A stretch of DNA of 64,000 nt from Rutidosis leptorrhynchoides (Eukaryota > Streptophyta > Magnoliopsida > Asterales > Asteraceae), in assembly GCF_046630445.1 (NCBI RefSeq), contig NC_092340.1, positions 21,573,001 through 21,637,000 of the forward strand, written 5' to 3'. The notes under the pieces were generated by a model that ran no database searches, was not told the DNA's origin, and saw only the letters and a program-made list of their open reading frames with translations. Below are positions 11,062 through 20,989 of this stretch, piece after piece. How positions within the stretch are numbered: position 1 is the first letter of the stretch; each line of letters opens with the position of its first letter. Position numbers and translations under genes: made by a program.

Positions 11062-12018
11062 GTAAATTGTTGGAAAATGGTCAAAGCTTATCGTGCGTCG
11101 GATTTTGAGGATCATCTTAATGTATTTCGAAGAAGATTGAAAGCGTCTTACAAAATTTTAAGTGATGTCGGGTTCCACAAATGGTCAAGAAGTAGAGCGG
11201 AACATGTTAGGTATTCATACCTTACTAGCAACAGTGTAGAGTCTGTTAATGCACTATCCGTACATGCTCGAAAACTACCTGTTTGCATGTTATTGGAATT
11301 TTTTCGCGCTTCGGTACAAGATTGGTATTTCAAACATCGCAACCAATCGGTTAGTCTTACTTCAACTGTTACTCCATATGCTGAACATAAACTAGCCAAG
11401 AGGACGAAAAATTCAAGAAGATGGCAAGCAATTCCATCGACAAACAATCTAGTAGAAGTGCGCGATGGACGAAAAAATGGCCTCGTTAATCTAGCAGATA
11501 AAGTTTGTTCATGTGGGCAGTGGCAGGGATCAGGCATACCTTGCGGACATGTTATTACAGTAGCACGACTGTTTGGAGTAGCTGATGTTACTCAATTTGT
11601 ATCTCATTGGTTCACGACAGAAACTTATATAAGTACGTATATGGAATACATCCTTCCTTTGCCCCATCGGTCTGAATGGTCGAATCCGGGGCCCAACGTC
11701 CTACCAATTGTAAACCCTCCCATTAAGCCGAAAAGAGCTCCTGGACGCCCAAAATCAACAAAACGTCATCCGTCAACGGGTGAAGACACTGAAAAAATAG
11801 TAAGAACATGTACTCGTTGCAAAGAACCAGGTCATGGTAGGGATACATGCAAATCTTCAGTTGATCGAACTAGTGAGCCAACCACGAAAAGGGTAGTAAA
11901 AACATCGGCCTCAACTTCAAAGTCGAAGAAGGGTAAGGAGAAACTCACTGACAAAGAAGCGTTTCATGCTTATCAGTCTCAGTTTTATGCAACGTGCAAT
12001 CTAGGGAGCGATAATTAG
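11062..12018 (+). pseudogene. MULE transposase, 3' part: DDE Glu, SWIM finger, zinc knuckle
   Basis: Coding resumes in frame near 11062 (NCWKMVKAYRASDFEDHL) and runs to a stop at 12016-12018. The catalytic Glu of the MULE DDE core lies in YLTSNSVESVNALS (about 11218-11260). A SWIM zinc finger follows as CSCGQWQGSGIPCGH (about 11506-11550), then a CX2CX4HX4C knuckle CTRCKEPGHGRDTC (about 11810-11851) and a basic Ser/Lys-rich tail. This order is that of MuDR-type transposases of plant MULEs. The part is intact from the junction to the stop, and only the middle of the protein is lost. A polyadenylation-type AATAAA lies at 12086, about 70 bp after the stop. The gene converges on the Ulp1-type gene that ends at 12520. 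Confidence 0.9.
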
Positions 12019-12085
12019 TAAACCAATCTCCAAGTTTCGGTTTATTTTCCTATTGTATGTTTTTTATGTCATATCTTCTCGTTGT

Positions 12086-12091
12086 AATAAA
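12086..12091 (+). terminator. Possible polyadenylation signal of MULE transposase
   Basis: AATAAA lies 68 bases after the transposase stop, followed by T- and G-rich sequence. This spacing is normal for a plant 3' UTR. Weak evidence on its own in AT-rich DNA. Confidence 0.35.
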
Positions 12092-12180
12092 TTCTAGAAG
12101 TTTATCTATGTTATGTGTAATAATAATCTATATTTTGGTTTATGTATGCTATCATTAAACCTTGAGTCCAATCATAGCAA

Positions 12181-12336
12181 TTGCGACCTTTTGCACATAC
12201 GCAAGGTCGCAAGATATCCCTTGCGACCTTTTGCACATACGCAAGGTCGCAAGGTTCACCTTGCGACCTTTTGCACATACGCAAGGTCGCAAGTTAGACC
12301 TTGCGACCTCATTAACACAGACGCAAGGTCGCAATA
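12181..12336. repeat. Four-unit 40-bp tandem array of hairpins (cluster A)
   Basis: Units start at 12181, 12221, 12261 and 12301, an exact 40-bp period. Units 1-3 share TTGCGACCTTTTGCACATAC followed by GCAAGGTCGCAAG and differ only in the last few bases. Unit 4 is diverged in the middle. Within each unit TTGCGACCTT and AAGGTCGCAA form 10-bp inverted arms around a 12-base loop. The array lies between the stop codons of the two convergent genes. Related palindromes recur in six more clusters up to 18462. Confidence 0.9.
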
Positions 12337-13049
12337 TAGTCCATCTTTCTTCCAAACCCTGGTCAAATCACAAGATTGTCCATCTTTTTGCATACTGCTA
12401 CTCTTACAGTCTATTCTTTCCCATCAGAGTCACATTTATATAGACCTACTAGTAAGTACTTGTAATCATATACAAACAACAAGTTCAAACAACACATATA
12501 CATATCAACAAGGGTACAATCAAACAACCTGTGCAGCCTTTTTAGCATCCCTTGTCGCATCTTTTTCGTCTGGTGGTGGTGGTAGTGTATCAAAACGTGC
12601 ACGGAAGAACGTCCTTGCCATTCTGTTCCTATATTCCTGTGCAGCCTTTTTTGGATCTCCAATGTCATCAAGCCCCTCCTGTGCAAACACCAGTCTCTCC
12701 ATATGGATGCACACCCAAACACCGCAGTCACCGGTTTCACCTGCCTGCACTGGCACATTACGCCCAGATTCAATCATCAACTCCATACTCTCATTGTTTT
12801 GGTAGTAATCTTCAAGCTGTGATTCTGGCATCTTGTTATAGTAGTCAATCAAGTGCAAGTAGACGGGCAAGTTTTCACACATCATTGTGACAACATGTTG
12901 TAGCTGTTCACTAGCAAGACCGGGTAAACTGTCGTACACATAAACTTTCATTTCTTCTAACTTTAATGATAGCAGCAAGAAATGTTCTGGGACTCTAAAG
13001 TGTACTGGGATCAAGATCTGAAACAGAAAGAACGTTTAGTCAGAAAACA

Positions 13050-13217
13050 ACACATACGCAAGGACGCAAAATTCACCTTGCGTCCAAATAACACGAAGAC
13101 GCAAGGTCGCAAGACTAACCTAACGTCTTAGCAAAATAAAAGACGCAAGGTCGCAAGACTAACCTTGCGTCCAAGTAAATAACGAGATGCAAGGTCGCAA
13201 GATATACCTTGCGCCTG
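13050..13217. repeat. Palindromic GCAAGG repeats, cluster B (intron 7)
   Basis: Alternating GACGCAAGGTCGCAAG and CCTTGCGTCC motifs, spaced about 40-45 bp, fill most of the intron between exons 7 and 8 of the Ulp1-type gene. Neighbouring units can pair as short hairpins. Confidence 0.85.
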
Positions 13218-14247
13218 TTCCAGTTTACAAAAAACATCAACTGATCACTAATTTTAATCAACACCAGATTGATAATTAAAATGCTTACCTGATCACATGA
13301 AGACCAAGCTGGATACATTTCATCACTACCATCCCCAAGAGCAATTATATAAGTGTAATTTGGTACCCTAAAGGTAGTGAACCCTTCATTCTCTTTGAAA
13401 TTAGGATCTTTGGCCTTGGCCTGCTTCAACTTCTCCTCCTTTTGCTTCAACCTCTCCTCCTTCTCCTTCTGACTTAATCCCCAAAATTCTTTAAAGTTTG
13501 CAAGCTGAGCCAGGAATCCAGATGGCATAATTGTCCATCGAGAACTTGCTTTAACCACCTCATGTGGTAACTCAGGAGTGTTAAACATCTTGCTTGCTCT
13601 GGGGAGAAATCTCTGACGATATCTTAAAAGAAATGTAGCCCAGCCATCAATGTGCTACAAATTAAGAAGATAGGTTAAGATATTAACACAATAATTCATG
13701 TCATAAACAAAATATTAAGAAGATCACTCACCAAGTTCTCCAAATATCCTGCCTCTCCTAACCCCAGCAAGCAAATCCAAAACTCCGGATCAAGGTAAAT
13801 GAACTGATCACTTTGAAAGATGAACATGCAACGGGTCTCTTGCTTGCTCTGTATAATTGTCGTGAGATCTTTTGCAGGGGGTGCATGCTTTCTCTGATCT
13901 CTCCATGCTCCAGTGGGTGGTGGTTTAAGACAACCTTGATCATTGATAAGTCTGTCGATCATGGCAAAGATTTCTTCTTCACTAGCCCAGTCCTTTTCCT
14001 TCCTTTTTCTCTTAAAAGTCACCTTCACATCCTTACCACTTACATTCTTTGGTCCTTCTGTTTCACCAGGGGCAACATTATCAACTACCATAGCATCAGG
14101 TTGTCCATCAACAGCTTTCTGATCAACCATTTGCTCATCCACACATTGCTCTTCTGTATCTAGGTTGATCACATTCATGTTTTCCACCTTCTCAATGACA
14201 TGTCTAGACAGCTGTGCAAAACAGGAAATCTGGTTAATAAAAACAAC

Positions 14248-14352
14248 AGACGCAAGGACGCAATACTAACTTTGCGTCCACAAAGCGCAAGGACGCAAGA
14301 CAAACTTTGCGTCCACGAAGCGCAGGGACGCAAGCATAACCTTGCGTCCACA
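14248..14352. repeat. Palindromic GCAAGG repeats, cluster C (intron 5)
   Basis: Three units of the form AGCGCAAGGACGCAAG followed by CTTTGCGTCCAC, spaced about 37 bp, lie inside the intron between exons 5 and 6. Each unit again joins a GGACGCAA arm to a TTGCGTCC arm. Confidence 0.85.
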
Positions 14353-15113
14353 TCAGTGAGTCAAGAACACCAAATATTTATGCATTTTTTTAAAAAAAAA
14401 AAAACACAACTAAAATATTATAATGCAGCAATTTACCTTCTCAATTGGTTTTCTATATCCAGGTGAAGTAAACGGGGACTTTAATGCACGCGTGGGTCGT
14501 CTTTCTCTTATTCCACGTCGTATTTGCATCGGAGAAGGGTTGACAATCTCATTGTCAGAGAAAGATTTCTCATAATACGTATCGTCCTAAGCAAATAACA
14601 AATAAAAAACAAAAATTATATAAATTCATTGAGAACAAATATTCAAATGCAAAAAATAAAAATAATTAATAAATTTTAATATACCGGATACTCTTGCTCT
14701 GGAAAAGGGTTTTCTTCGTATTCCGACAATTTCCTTTTACATTCACTTAATTCATTTTCAACTTTGTCCAACCGCTCTTTAAATTCTTTTTCAGTTTTGG
14801 ATACCCGCTTGGTCAACAACGCTACCACACGATGTAATTCTTGCACCTCGGTATTTTGATGTGTTGGTGTCTGTGTCTGTGTCTCCTCTACAGTTTCTGG
14901 AATTATTGGGGTTTCTTCTGGCTGGATCTCCTGTTCAACTAAAGTTCCAAGAAACAACGCGTCACTATCAATCCACCATTGACACTCCTTCTCTGTATCA
15001 GTGGGGAAGAGACCACGTATAGGTCTCTTGTTCTTGGGACAATCATCCTGCATAATCAAACATGACTTTATACACAAGATAACAAAAAATACTTGGAACT
15101 TTTCTGGTCAAAC

Positions 15114-15236
15114 AGACGCAAGGACGTAAACAACTCTTTGCGTCTCCATAGTAGCACGTACGCAAAGACGCAAGTACAACCTTGCGACCACGCTTACCAA
15201 AGACGCAAGGACGCAGGAAGGGTCTTGCGTCCTTGC
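15114..15236. repeat. Palindromic GCAAGG repeats, cluster D (intron 3)
   Basis: Three units built on GACGCAAGGACG and TTTGCGTC or CTTGCGACC lie inside the intron between exons 3 and 4. The middle unit has diverged to CGCAAAGACGCAAG. Confidence 0.85.
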
Positions 15237-16289
15237 CATTTCCTCTCTGTTTCAACAGTCATTTACCAGTCAATGGTAATTCCAAATATTAAAGCCCACT
15301 GACCTGAATATCTAAGAGTTTAATGTAATCTGAGATTCCAAAAGTCTCCGCTGTTGTACGCTTCCAAAAAAGAGCCCTCGGTACTCCATTCTTGTCCGTT
15401 TTTGTAGCAAAGGATTTAATGGTACGACGGTAAGCCTCGAGGATACAAATCTACAAATCATTTTTGTTTAAACAATATCAATATATATATTATCTTTAAA
15501 TAATAAAACTATTTGAAATCAAACATGTCGTTACCTTAAATGCCCACATAAATCCCGCCAAAGTGTACGCCTTGCCGCTCTCTAATTGGCTTTCCCGAAC
15601 AACAAACCCTTCACTAACCGCTTCGTAAGTCGGTTCCCATATACGAGACCCCCATGGGTACTTATTAACACTTGAAAAATCTTCAACTAAATATAAGAAC
15701 TTCTTGTTCACCACATGGGCAGATTGTTTACCCATAAAAGCTCTCTTTACAACTAATATGATTGCTAGTCGAACCACATCATCGTCCGAAACACCAACTC
15801 GGCTACTTTTTAGAAGCTTCTTTTCAATATCACCAATCAAAATGTTTGTGCTCTCTTTAATGTACGGAAATAAACGTTGTCTAATTGGAGCCGTCTCTTT
15901 TTCATAATTTTTAGGGATGTAATGTGCCATATCCGTACGGGTACCAAACAAAAACCCCGTTACTAGACAAAATTCACGGCGACCAAATCTAATAGAAAAA
16001 TTAGGCTTAAATCTAAACCATATGTCATCTTGCTCCTCGGGGTACTTATCATCATCAATACCTTCCGGCCGTTCAGTTTTTCGTTAGAGCATTGCATGTA
16101 CAAGTCAGGGATCGTTTCCCATGTATTCAAGATCTAACCATACACCAAAACACGTTTGTTTAAATAATTTTATTTGATTTTCGGTCATTACTTTCTTCAC
16201 ATCACCTATAATACTTATTTTATTCTTCATCGTCAGTTTACCTTCAACCCATCCCTGTAAAATTAGCAATAAGAACATCAGCATATGAT

Positions 16290-16392
16290 ACGCAAATACG
16301 CAAAATTGGTCTTGCGTCCTTTACTACCGGTACACAAGGTCGCAAGTATGGTCTTGCGACTTGATTGTGTCCGGAACGCAAGGACGCAAAAC
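16290..16392. repeat. Palindromic GCAAGG repeats, cluster E (intron 1)
   Basis: Units such as ACGCAAATACGCAAAATTGG, GGTCTTGCGTCC, ACAAGGTCGCAAG and AACGCAAGGACGCAAA fill part of the intron between exons 1 and 2. They are the same motif family as clusters A-D, with more drift. Confidence 0.8.
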
Positions 16393-16659
16393 GACCATTT
16401 TGCCTGGATAGTCAAATTAATTTGACCAGCAACAAATTGTTGTTTCACCAAAACACTATACAAAACAAGACATAATATACCCCATTATTAAAAAAAAAAA
16501 AAGAATTATCTTTTAATAATGATGATTATCACAGAGACATTTCATCGAACAGTTGGTGTGCACATTTTCAGATTTATATATGAACATATGAAATTGATAT
16601 ACACCTCCCAAATAACTAACATATATAGTGAAGGAATAACTAACCTGCGGATTTGCCAT

Positions 16660-17318
16660 TGTTATTAGGTTGATATCTTGATTTATTTCGTAGTTAAAAT
16701 GGAGCAGACGAAGACGATGGTGACGTAGACGCTGGTACGTGGTTGTGGTGGTGAATACGATGGATGAACTGGTGGTAGTGCAGGTGGTGATGGTGGGTTC
16801 GATCTACTGTTTGAACGAGAGAGAAGATGATGGATCTTTGCGTATTTGCGTTTGGCTAGGTTTTTCGTAATTTGCTTCTCTGCGTCTGTGCGTATTTGCG
16901 AAGTGTGTGTGTGTCAAGTGAATGTTATTATTAGGTTTATAACCTAATAATAAAAAATACAAGACGCAAAGACGCAAGCACGCAAGATCTACAAAATTTG
17001 CGTCTTGCGTCTTGCGTCTCGCAAGGCATGTTTTGCGTCTTTGCGTGTTTTATGATTACTATTTTATGTTGCTGCTATTTGAGTTTTTTTTTATTTATTT
17101 AACTACTGTTAATGTATATGTCCATCTATGTTTACAAATATTTATCTAGTGCTTAAGTGTAAGTTGTTATTGACCAAATTACTCCAGTCGTCCTTGAACT
17201 TGTACTGAAAACTAAAATGACCAATAAAACAGATAGGCTAAAATTAAAATACCATTTCATTAACCAGTAGTACAAAAGGCCCTACGACCTACTTTATTAC
17301 ATGATCAACCAAGATTAA
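16660..17318. repeat. 5' flank of Ulp1-type gene with palindromic cluster F
   Basis: This is the 5' leader or promoter side of the minus-strand peptidase gene. GCGTATTTGCG and TTGCGTC words recur at 16830-16905 and strongly at 16963-17047 (GACGCAAAGACGCAAGCACG, then TTGCGTCTTGCGTCTCGCAAG). No gene is visible. The remaining bases to 17318 are ordinary AT-rich spacer. Confidence 0.65.
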
Positions 17319-18107
17319 TTAAAATGCCGCAGCATACATAATCTGAGCATTCAACACTTCTCGATCAGAAGGATGCACCAACTCGTCTTCATCAGCAAAG
17401 AAGTTGTTCAACAACATGCCATACGGCAATCCACTCCCACCAGCTGCAGCCAATCCTGCCATCCGATTAGCAACCACATATGCCAGATTAATTGGGATTT
17501 GTTCGAGCAAACACATCAAAATCAAAACTTCAGTTACAGATAGCTCCACATCAGCATCATCTCGAAACATGACATTCTTCTTGATGACATTCATCATCTG
17601 TTGATACTGGTCCTGAATATCTTCCTCCCTGATAATGACAGGACCACTGTTTGGCATGTAAAAACCAGGTTTACATAGTCCCGAAACAAACCCAGAAGCT
17701 GAGAATGAATTTCCTGTAGCTGACCTCCTCGGGGCCTTTTTCACATCCTTGCTAAGACTGAAAAACTTGAAATCTCCATCTGGAATATCCAGCATCTCAC
17801 CAAACTCCTCCAACGTCCAATCGTAGGAATAACCAAACATGTTCACGTGAACACATTTCAGTTTACGTGGATCAAAGACATAGTTAGCATAGAATTCCCT
17901 AACAAGTCTGGGATAGTACTCATTAACTTGACGATATAGAAAAGCTCCAGCATCTATTCCCCGCCAGTACGCGGAAAAACCACCTAGAGCAACAACCCTA
18001 ACCCCAGGAAGAATGGGACGGTCGGCTAATAGTCGTCGTCTTTCAGCAACTTGTTGTGATGACTCTCCTTGTGATGGTCGGTGTGAAGCTCTAGCTCTTC
18101 TGTCCAT
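17319..18107 (-). CDS. Plant transposon-type ORF, 262 aa
   Basis: An intact open frame begins MDRRARASHRPSQGESS and ends MYAAAF, with stop at 17319-17321. Residues about 60-125 (YYPRLVREFYANYVFD, then CVHVNMFGYSYDWTLEEFGEMLDIPDGDF) match the pattern of the 'putative plant transposon protein' domain found near MULE and retroelement genes in plants, as I recall that family. Its function is not known. It has the same strand as the Ulp1-type gene, sits about 660 bp upstream of it, and is bracketed by repeat clusters F and G, so it is probably cargo of the same MULE. The frame has no breaks, unlike its neighbours. It could also be the last exon of a longer gene. Confidence 0.65.
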   Translation of the reverse strand: MDRRARASHRPSQGESSQQVAERRRLLADRPILPGVRVVALGGFSAYWRGIDAGAFLYRQVNEYYPRLVREFYANYVFDPRKLKCVHVNMFGYSYDWTLEEFGEMLDIPDGDFKFFSLSKDVKKAPRRSATGNSFSASGFVSGLCKPGFYMPNSGPVIIREEDIQDQYQQMMNVIKKNVMFRDDADVELSVTEVLILMCLLEQIPINLAYVVANRMAGLAAAGGSGLPYGMLLNNFFADEDELVHPSDREVLNAQIMYAAAF

Positions 18108-18367
18108 GGATATTAACTGAGATAACTGTAAAAAATAAACTAATTAAAAATAATCATCATACAAATAAATAATAAATACAATAATTAGTGAAGAAAAATG
18201 CTTAAATTAGTACCTTAAAGTACCTTTAATCAATGAATTGCACAAGGATGGAATTTTTATGAGACTGTGAAAGACAAGTTCCAGGGTCATACTATAAATA
18301 GGCTAAAATCTTATCCGACAAAAATCTAAGAAATCTTAATAAATCTTATCTGAAAATCCAACATCTG

Positions 18368-18462
18368 ATCGGATAAGGTCGCAAGCTCGCAAGACGCAAG
18401 GACGCAAACTTGCGCCTTGCGAGGGCAACTCGCAAGCCTCCTTGCGTCTTGCGAGGGCAATC
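18368..18462. repeat. Palindromic GCAAGG repeats, cluster G (outermost)
   Basis: GGTCGCAAGCTCGCAAGACG is followed by GGACGCAAACTTGCGCC and two CTTGCG(T/A)-GCGAGGGCAA units. This is the last place where the motif family is seen, so it probably lies near the right limit of the MULE. No MULE terminal inverted repeat could be matched because the left end is outside the window. Confidence 0.75.
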
Positions 18463-18500
18463 TGGCAATTTTTTTTTTTTTTGGGCTCCAGCGCAAGAAA

Positions 18501-18743
18501 CTACATGGGAATGGGCATTTTGGTTATAATCCCCTTGCCTGCCATATACACATCTCTGATTTCTCCATATGGTTTGAAACTACGCCATAGATCCGAAACG
18601 CTCCAATTTTCCGGGAAGTTGAAAAACATGAAAGACGTCAATTGAATACCGAATAGCCTTCTTAATCGATCCCCGAAACCACCATTGTATCGTTCTCGTT
18701 CAGTAGTGCCCGACCATTGATTGTTTCGTGCCCTCTCTCTCAT
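18501..18743 (-). pseudogene. LINE ORF1 fragment with RRM
   Basis: An 80-codon frame starts MRERARNNQWSGTTERERY and contains FMFFNFPENWSVSDLWRSFK followed by PYGEIRDVYMAGKG. This is the first half of the RNA recognition motif that opens many plant LINE ORF1 proteins, where RNP2 normally reads like FFFTNFP. The frame then leaves the RRM fold (ITKMPIPM) and stops, so only the N-terminus remains. A TATATAAAAG box lies about 25 bases before the ATG on the minus strand, so the 5' end of a LINE, or of a related host RRM gene, may be preserved. The fragment abuts cluster G through an A/T run at 18467-18483. Confidence 0.5.
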
Positions 18744-18945
18744 CGCTCTCTCACTCTTTTATATACTAACTGATATTTTTTTTAAGCTAAACTTGATATA
18801 CTTTACACATAAAATTTATTGAAGATATATATCATGCAGTATATGCTTAGAATAACGTACGAAGAATGAGTTCGATGTTTAAACACCATGCAAAGATAGT
18901 GTATATCACTTTAAAATTTAAACTGATTAATTAATTAACTAAGTA
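18744..18945. other. Spacer
   Basis: AT-rich sequence with no gene or recognisable repeat beyond the TATA-like box near 18757. Confidence 0.5.
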
Positions 18946-19218
18946 TTTCTTCGTCTCAAAATAAATACCGTGCATTGAGTTTTTAAAGTCTAACATTTTT
19001 AATATTGACTTTAAATATATTTATTCTTGTTATATAATTGTTGATGAAACTTATATTAATAAAAAATACGGAGTAAATTTGATACTTAACTACTCATATA
19101 ATTTTTGTTTTCATCAAATATTATACTGTATAACACAAACAAATATATTTAAAAGTAAAGTTGAGAAATAAAAATTTTGAAAAACCAACACATGATACTT
19201 ATTATGGCACGGAGGAAG
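18946..19218. mobile_element. Stowaway-like MITE, diverged
   Basis: The left end TTTCTTCGTCTCAAAATAAATA and the right end, read in reverse, CTTCCTCCGTGCCATAATAAG form imperfect inverted termini of the CTCCCTCCGT-type used by Tc1/mariner Stowaway elements. TA dinucleotides flank both ends (18944-18945 and 19219-19220). No coding sequence. About 273 bp. Confidence 0.6.
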
Positions 19219-20285
19219 TATATATCATTTTAAATTATAGTGAGTTTTAAGGTGAGACCCCTCGTAAAAATATTATAACGGCCTTCGATAGGTTACTATG
19301 TTATGGGTTAAATTAATTTTATGTGTTGTTAAAAAGAATAATTAAAATAACTTAAATTGCAAGGAAGTCAAGGTATAACTATGAAGGTAATTCAAAGGAA
19401 TCTATGATATGCAAAGTGAACAAGCTAGGCATTGTGTCAAACAAAACAAAAACTAATCTAATGGCAAGGGAAAAGAATACAATGGTGTGAAACATGCGAT
19501 TAGCAAATATTCATATTACTTTTAAATGGACATATATACAACTTGTTTAATTACATTTGGATTACTAATTTTTCAATCAATTATACTGTTATGTTATGTT
19601 ATGTATATATAAAAACATTTAGCAGTTTTGTACAAATTAAAACAAAAAATCACAACATGGGCATCTAATGGTAAAAAGCTGAAAATCGTTAAAGCCTTAA
19701 AGGCCCGTTTCTTAAAAGTCGAAGCATCCACTAATGTACATTAAATTGTGTAGTACGAGTATCTTTTTTTCTCCAAGATATAAAAACATGTCTATCATAT
19801 TAATTTTACTACAAGTGGATACTGCCATACTGGCATGTAGGCCAAGAGGTAGATCCAACTTTTGAGGTACAAAGTGTTATGGACAAGTGATGTTCGGTGT
19901 TCAAATTCAGTGTTCTTGTTCTGGCAGCGGTGGAAAATTGGTGAAGTGATATGGTGTTCAAATTCGGTGTTTAGACTATATATTTGTATACAAATAGAAA
20001 AGAAGAAAAATAAATATGAATAAAAATGGGCTGGAACATTGAAAATGAAGTTCCTTTAAAAACGTCGGGCTAGGAACGTCGAAGCAAAGTCGTAGAACGT
20101 TGGATCTTGGCGTTACAAGGTTAGGGAAACTTTGAAGGAATCTTGACCACTCTGTATGCTTTTAATGATATAAATCTAATGTAAATTTCCATATATGTCC
20201 TAGTGGCATGAAAGTTGTATGGTGAACATTATTACAATCTTTAGTAACACTTTTTAAAAACTCAAGTGTATGACCTATAAATAAT
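19219..20285. other. Intergenic, nothing recognised
   Basis: AT-rich sequence without coding frames longer than chance. A CTGGCAGCGG and GTTCAAATTCGGTGTT stretch near 19900-19970 is locally duplicated. No RNA gene or transposon end was recognised. Confidence 0.5.
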
Positions 20286-20290
20286 TGAAT

Positions 20291-20560
20291 CTTTTTTTTT
20301 TTTTTTTTTTGAAGGCAACAGTCTACTTTTGGGAAGAAACCCGAAATTGCATTGTATGAACTCGATCCTTAAACCATCTCAAGAGGCAGGCGGACCGGTT
20401 TGAATCCTGAATGGATCCGAGTGAAAACCCCCCGAGGTCAATTTGGAGATTCATATTTCGGGCAGATTGATTAATAGGATGGGCCGAGCGAGGCTCGAAC
20501 CCATGACCTAACCCTGGCCCCAACACACAAGGTGTTGGGGATACCGTTGAAGCGAAGCTT
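20291..20560 (-). mobile_element. SINE-like repeat
   Basis: On the minus strand the unit ends in a run of about 20 A (plus-strand T run 20291-20310) directly after TTGCCTTC. It contains GGGTTCGAGCC (plus strand 20491-20502), which fits a Pol III B box. An A box could not be placed with confidence and no clear target duplication was found. Length about 250 bp and the lack of coding fit a SINE. A MITE-like unit with an A tail is the alternative. Confidence 0.4.
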
Positions 20561-20985
20561 CGTTGGTTTAATTATTCGATAGGTTTGGATGCTTGAATAA
20601 GGTGTTTATTTTTAATGGTGAATTTTATTAAAAAACAAAAGGAAAAAACTTTGCCAAAGAGTTAAAAAAAAAAAATATTATAAAAGCTTTACCAATATAT
20701 AAAGTATATTGTTGGGCAAATGGCCCAAAAAATGTAACATAAATTATCCAATTTGACAATTAAGGTAACCTCAAATTTGACTAAGCCCAAAAAAATTGCA
20801 ATTTAATTTTTGCTCTCAAAAACGATTGCATGTTCAAATTTTTTAAAATTGAGGTAATATCCAATGAACACAAATTTAATCACGAATTACTTCAAATTGA
20901 GACTTGGAACAGATTTCTATAGCTTCGATTATCATTTTTTGTGAAACAACTATATCCAAAACATCATGAAAAACAATAAATCGAG
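20561..20985. other. Intergenic, nothing recognised
   Basis: AT-rich spacer without gene or repeat signal. Confidence 0.5.
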
Positions 20986-20989
20986 ATGA

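Larger units (their letters stand above)
12520..16659 (-). pseudogene. MULE-borne Ulp1/C48 peptidase gene with DUF1985-like domain, 8 exons
   Basis: A spliced minus-strand gene can be read with GT-AG junctions: exons 16645-16659 (MANPQ), 15535-16254, 15304-15450, 14685-15047, 14437-14586, 13732-14211, 13289-13654 and 12520-13017, about 910 codons. Exon 2 carries a DUF1985-type domain (FRFKPNFSIRFGRREFCLVTG, then DDDVVRLAIILVVKRA and YPWGSRIWEPTY). Exon 4 is a coiled coil (TKRVSKTEKEFKERLDKVENEL). Exon 5 has RRGIRERRPTRALKSPF. The last exons are the Ulp1 cysteine peptidase, with His in PEHFLLLSLKL, Asp in VYVYDSLPG, and Gln and Cys in VPVQAGETGDCGVWV. The domain set is that of the Ulp1-like genes carried by Kaonashi-type MULEs, thought to remove SUMO or a related tag. 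Two in-frame stops occur in exon 2, TGA at 16105-16107 and TAA at 16084-16086, so this copy looks broken although all other exons are open. Confidence 0.8.

Noticed and set aside
12181-12336. CRISPR-like regular repeat array
   Set aside because: The period is exact, but the units are near-identical over their whole length with no unique spacers, they repeat in plant introns nearby, and the DNA is clearly eukaryotic.
12113-12805. 230-codon plus-strand open frame and its neighbours over the repeat array
   Set aside because: The translation is the tandem repeat itself (CDLLHIRKVAR words) and then the reverse strand of the Ulp1-type gene's last exon.
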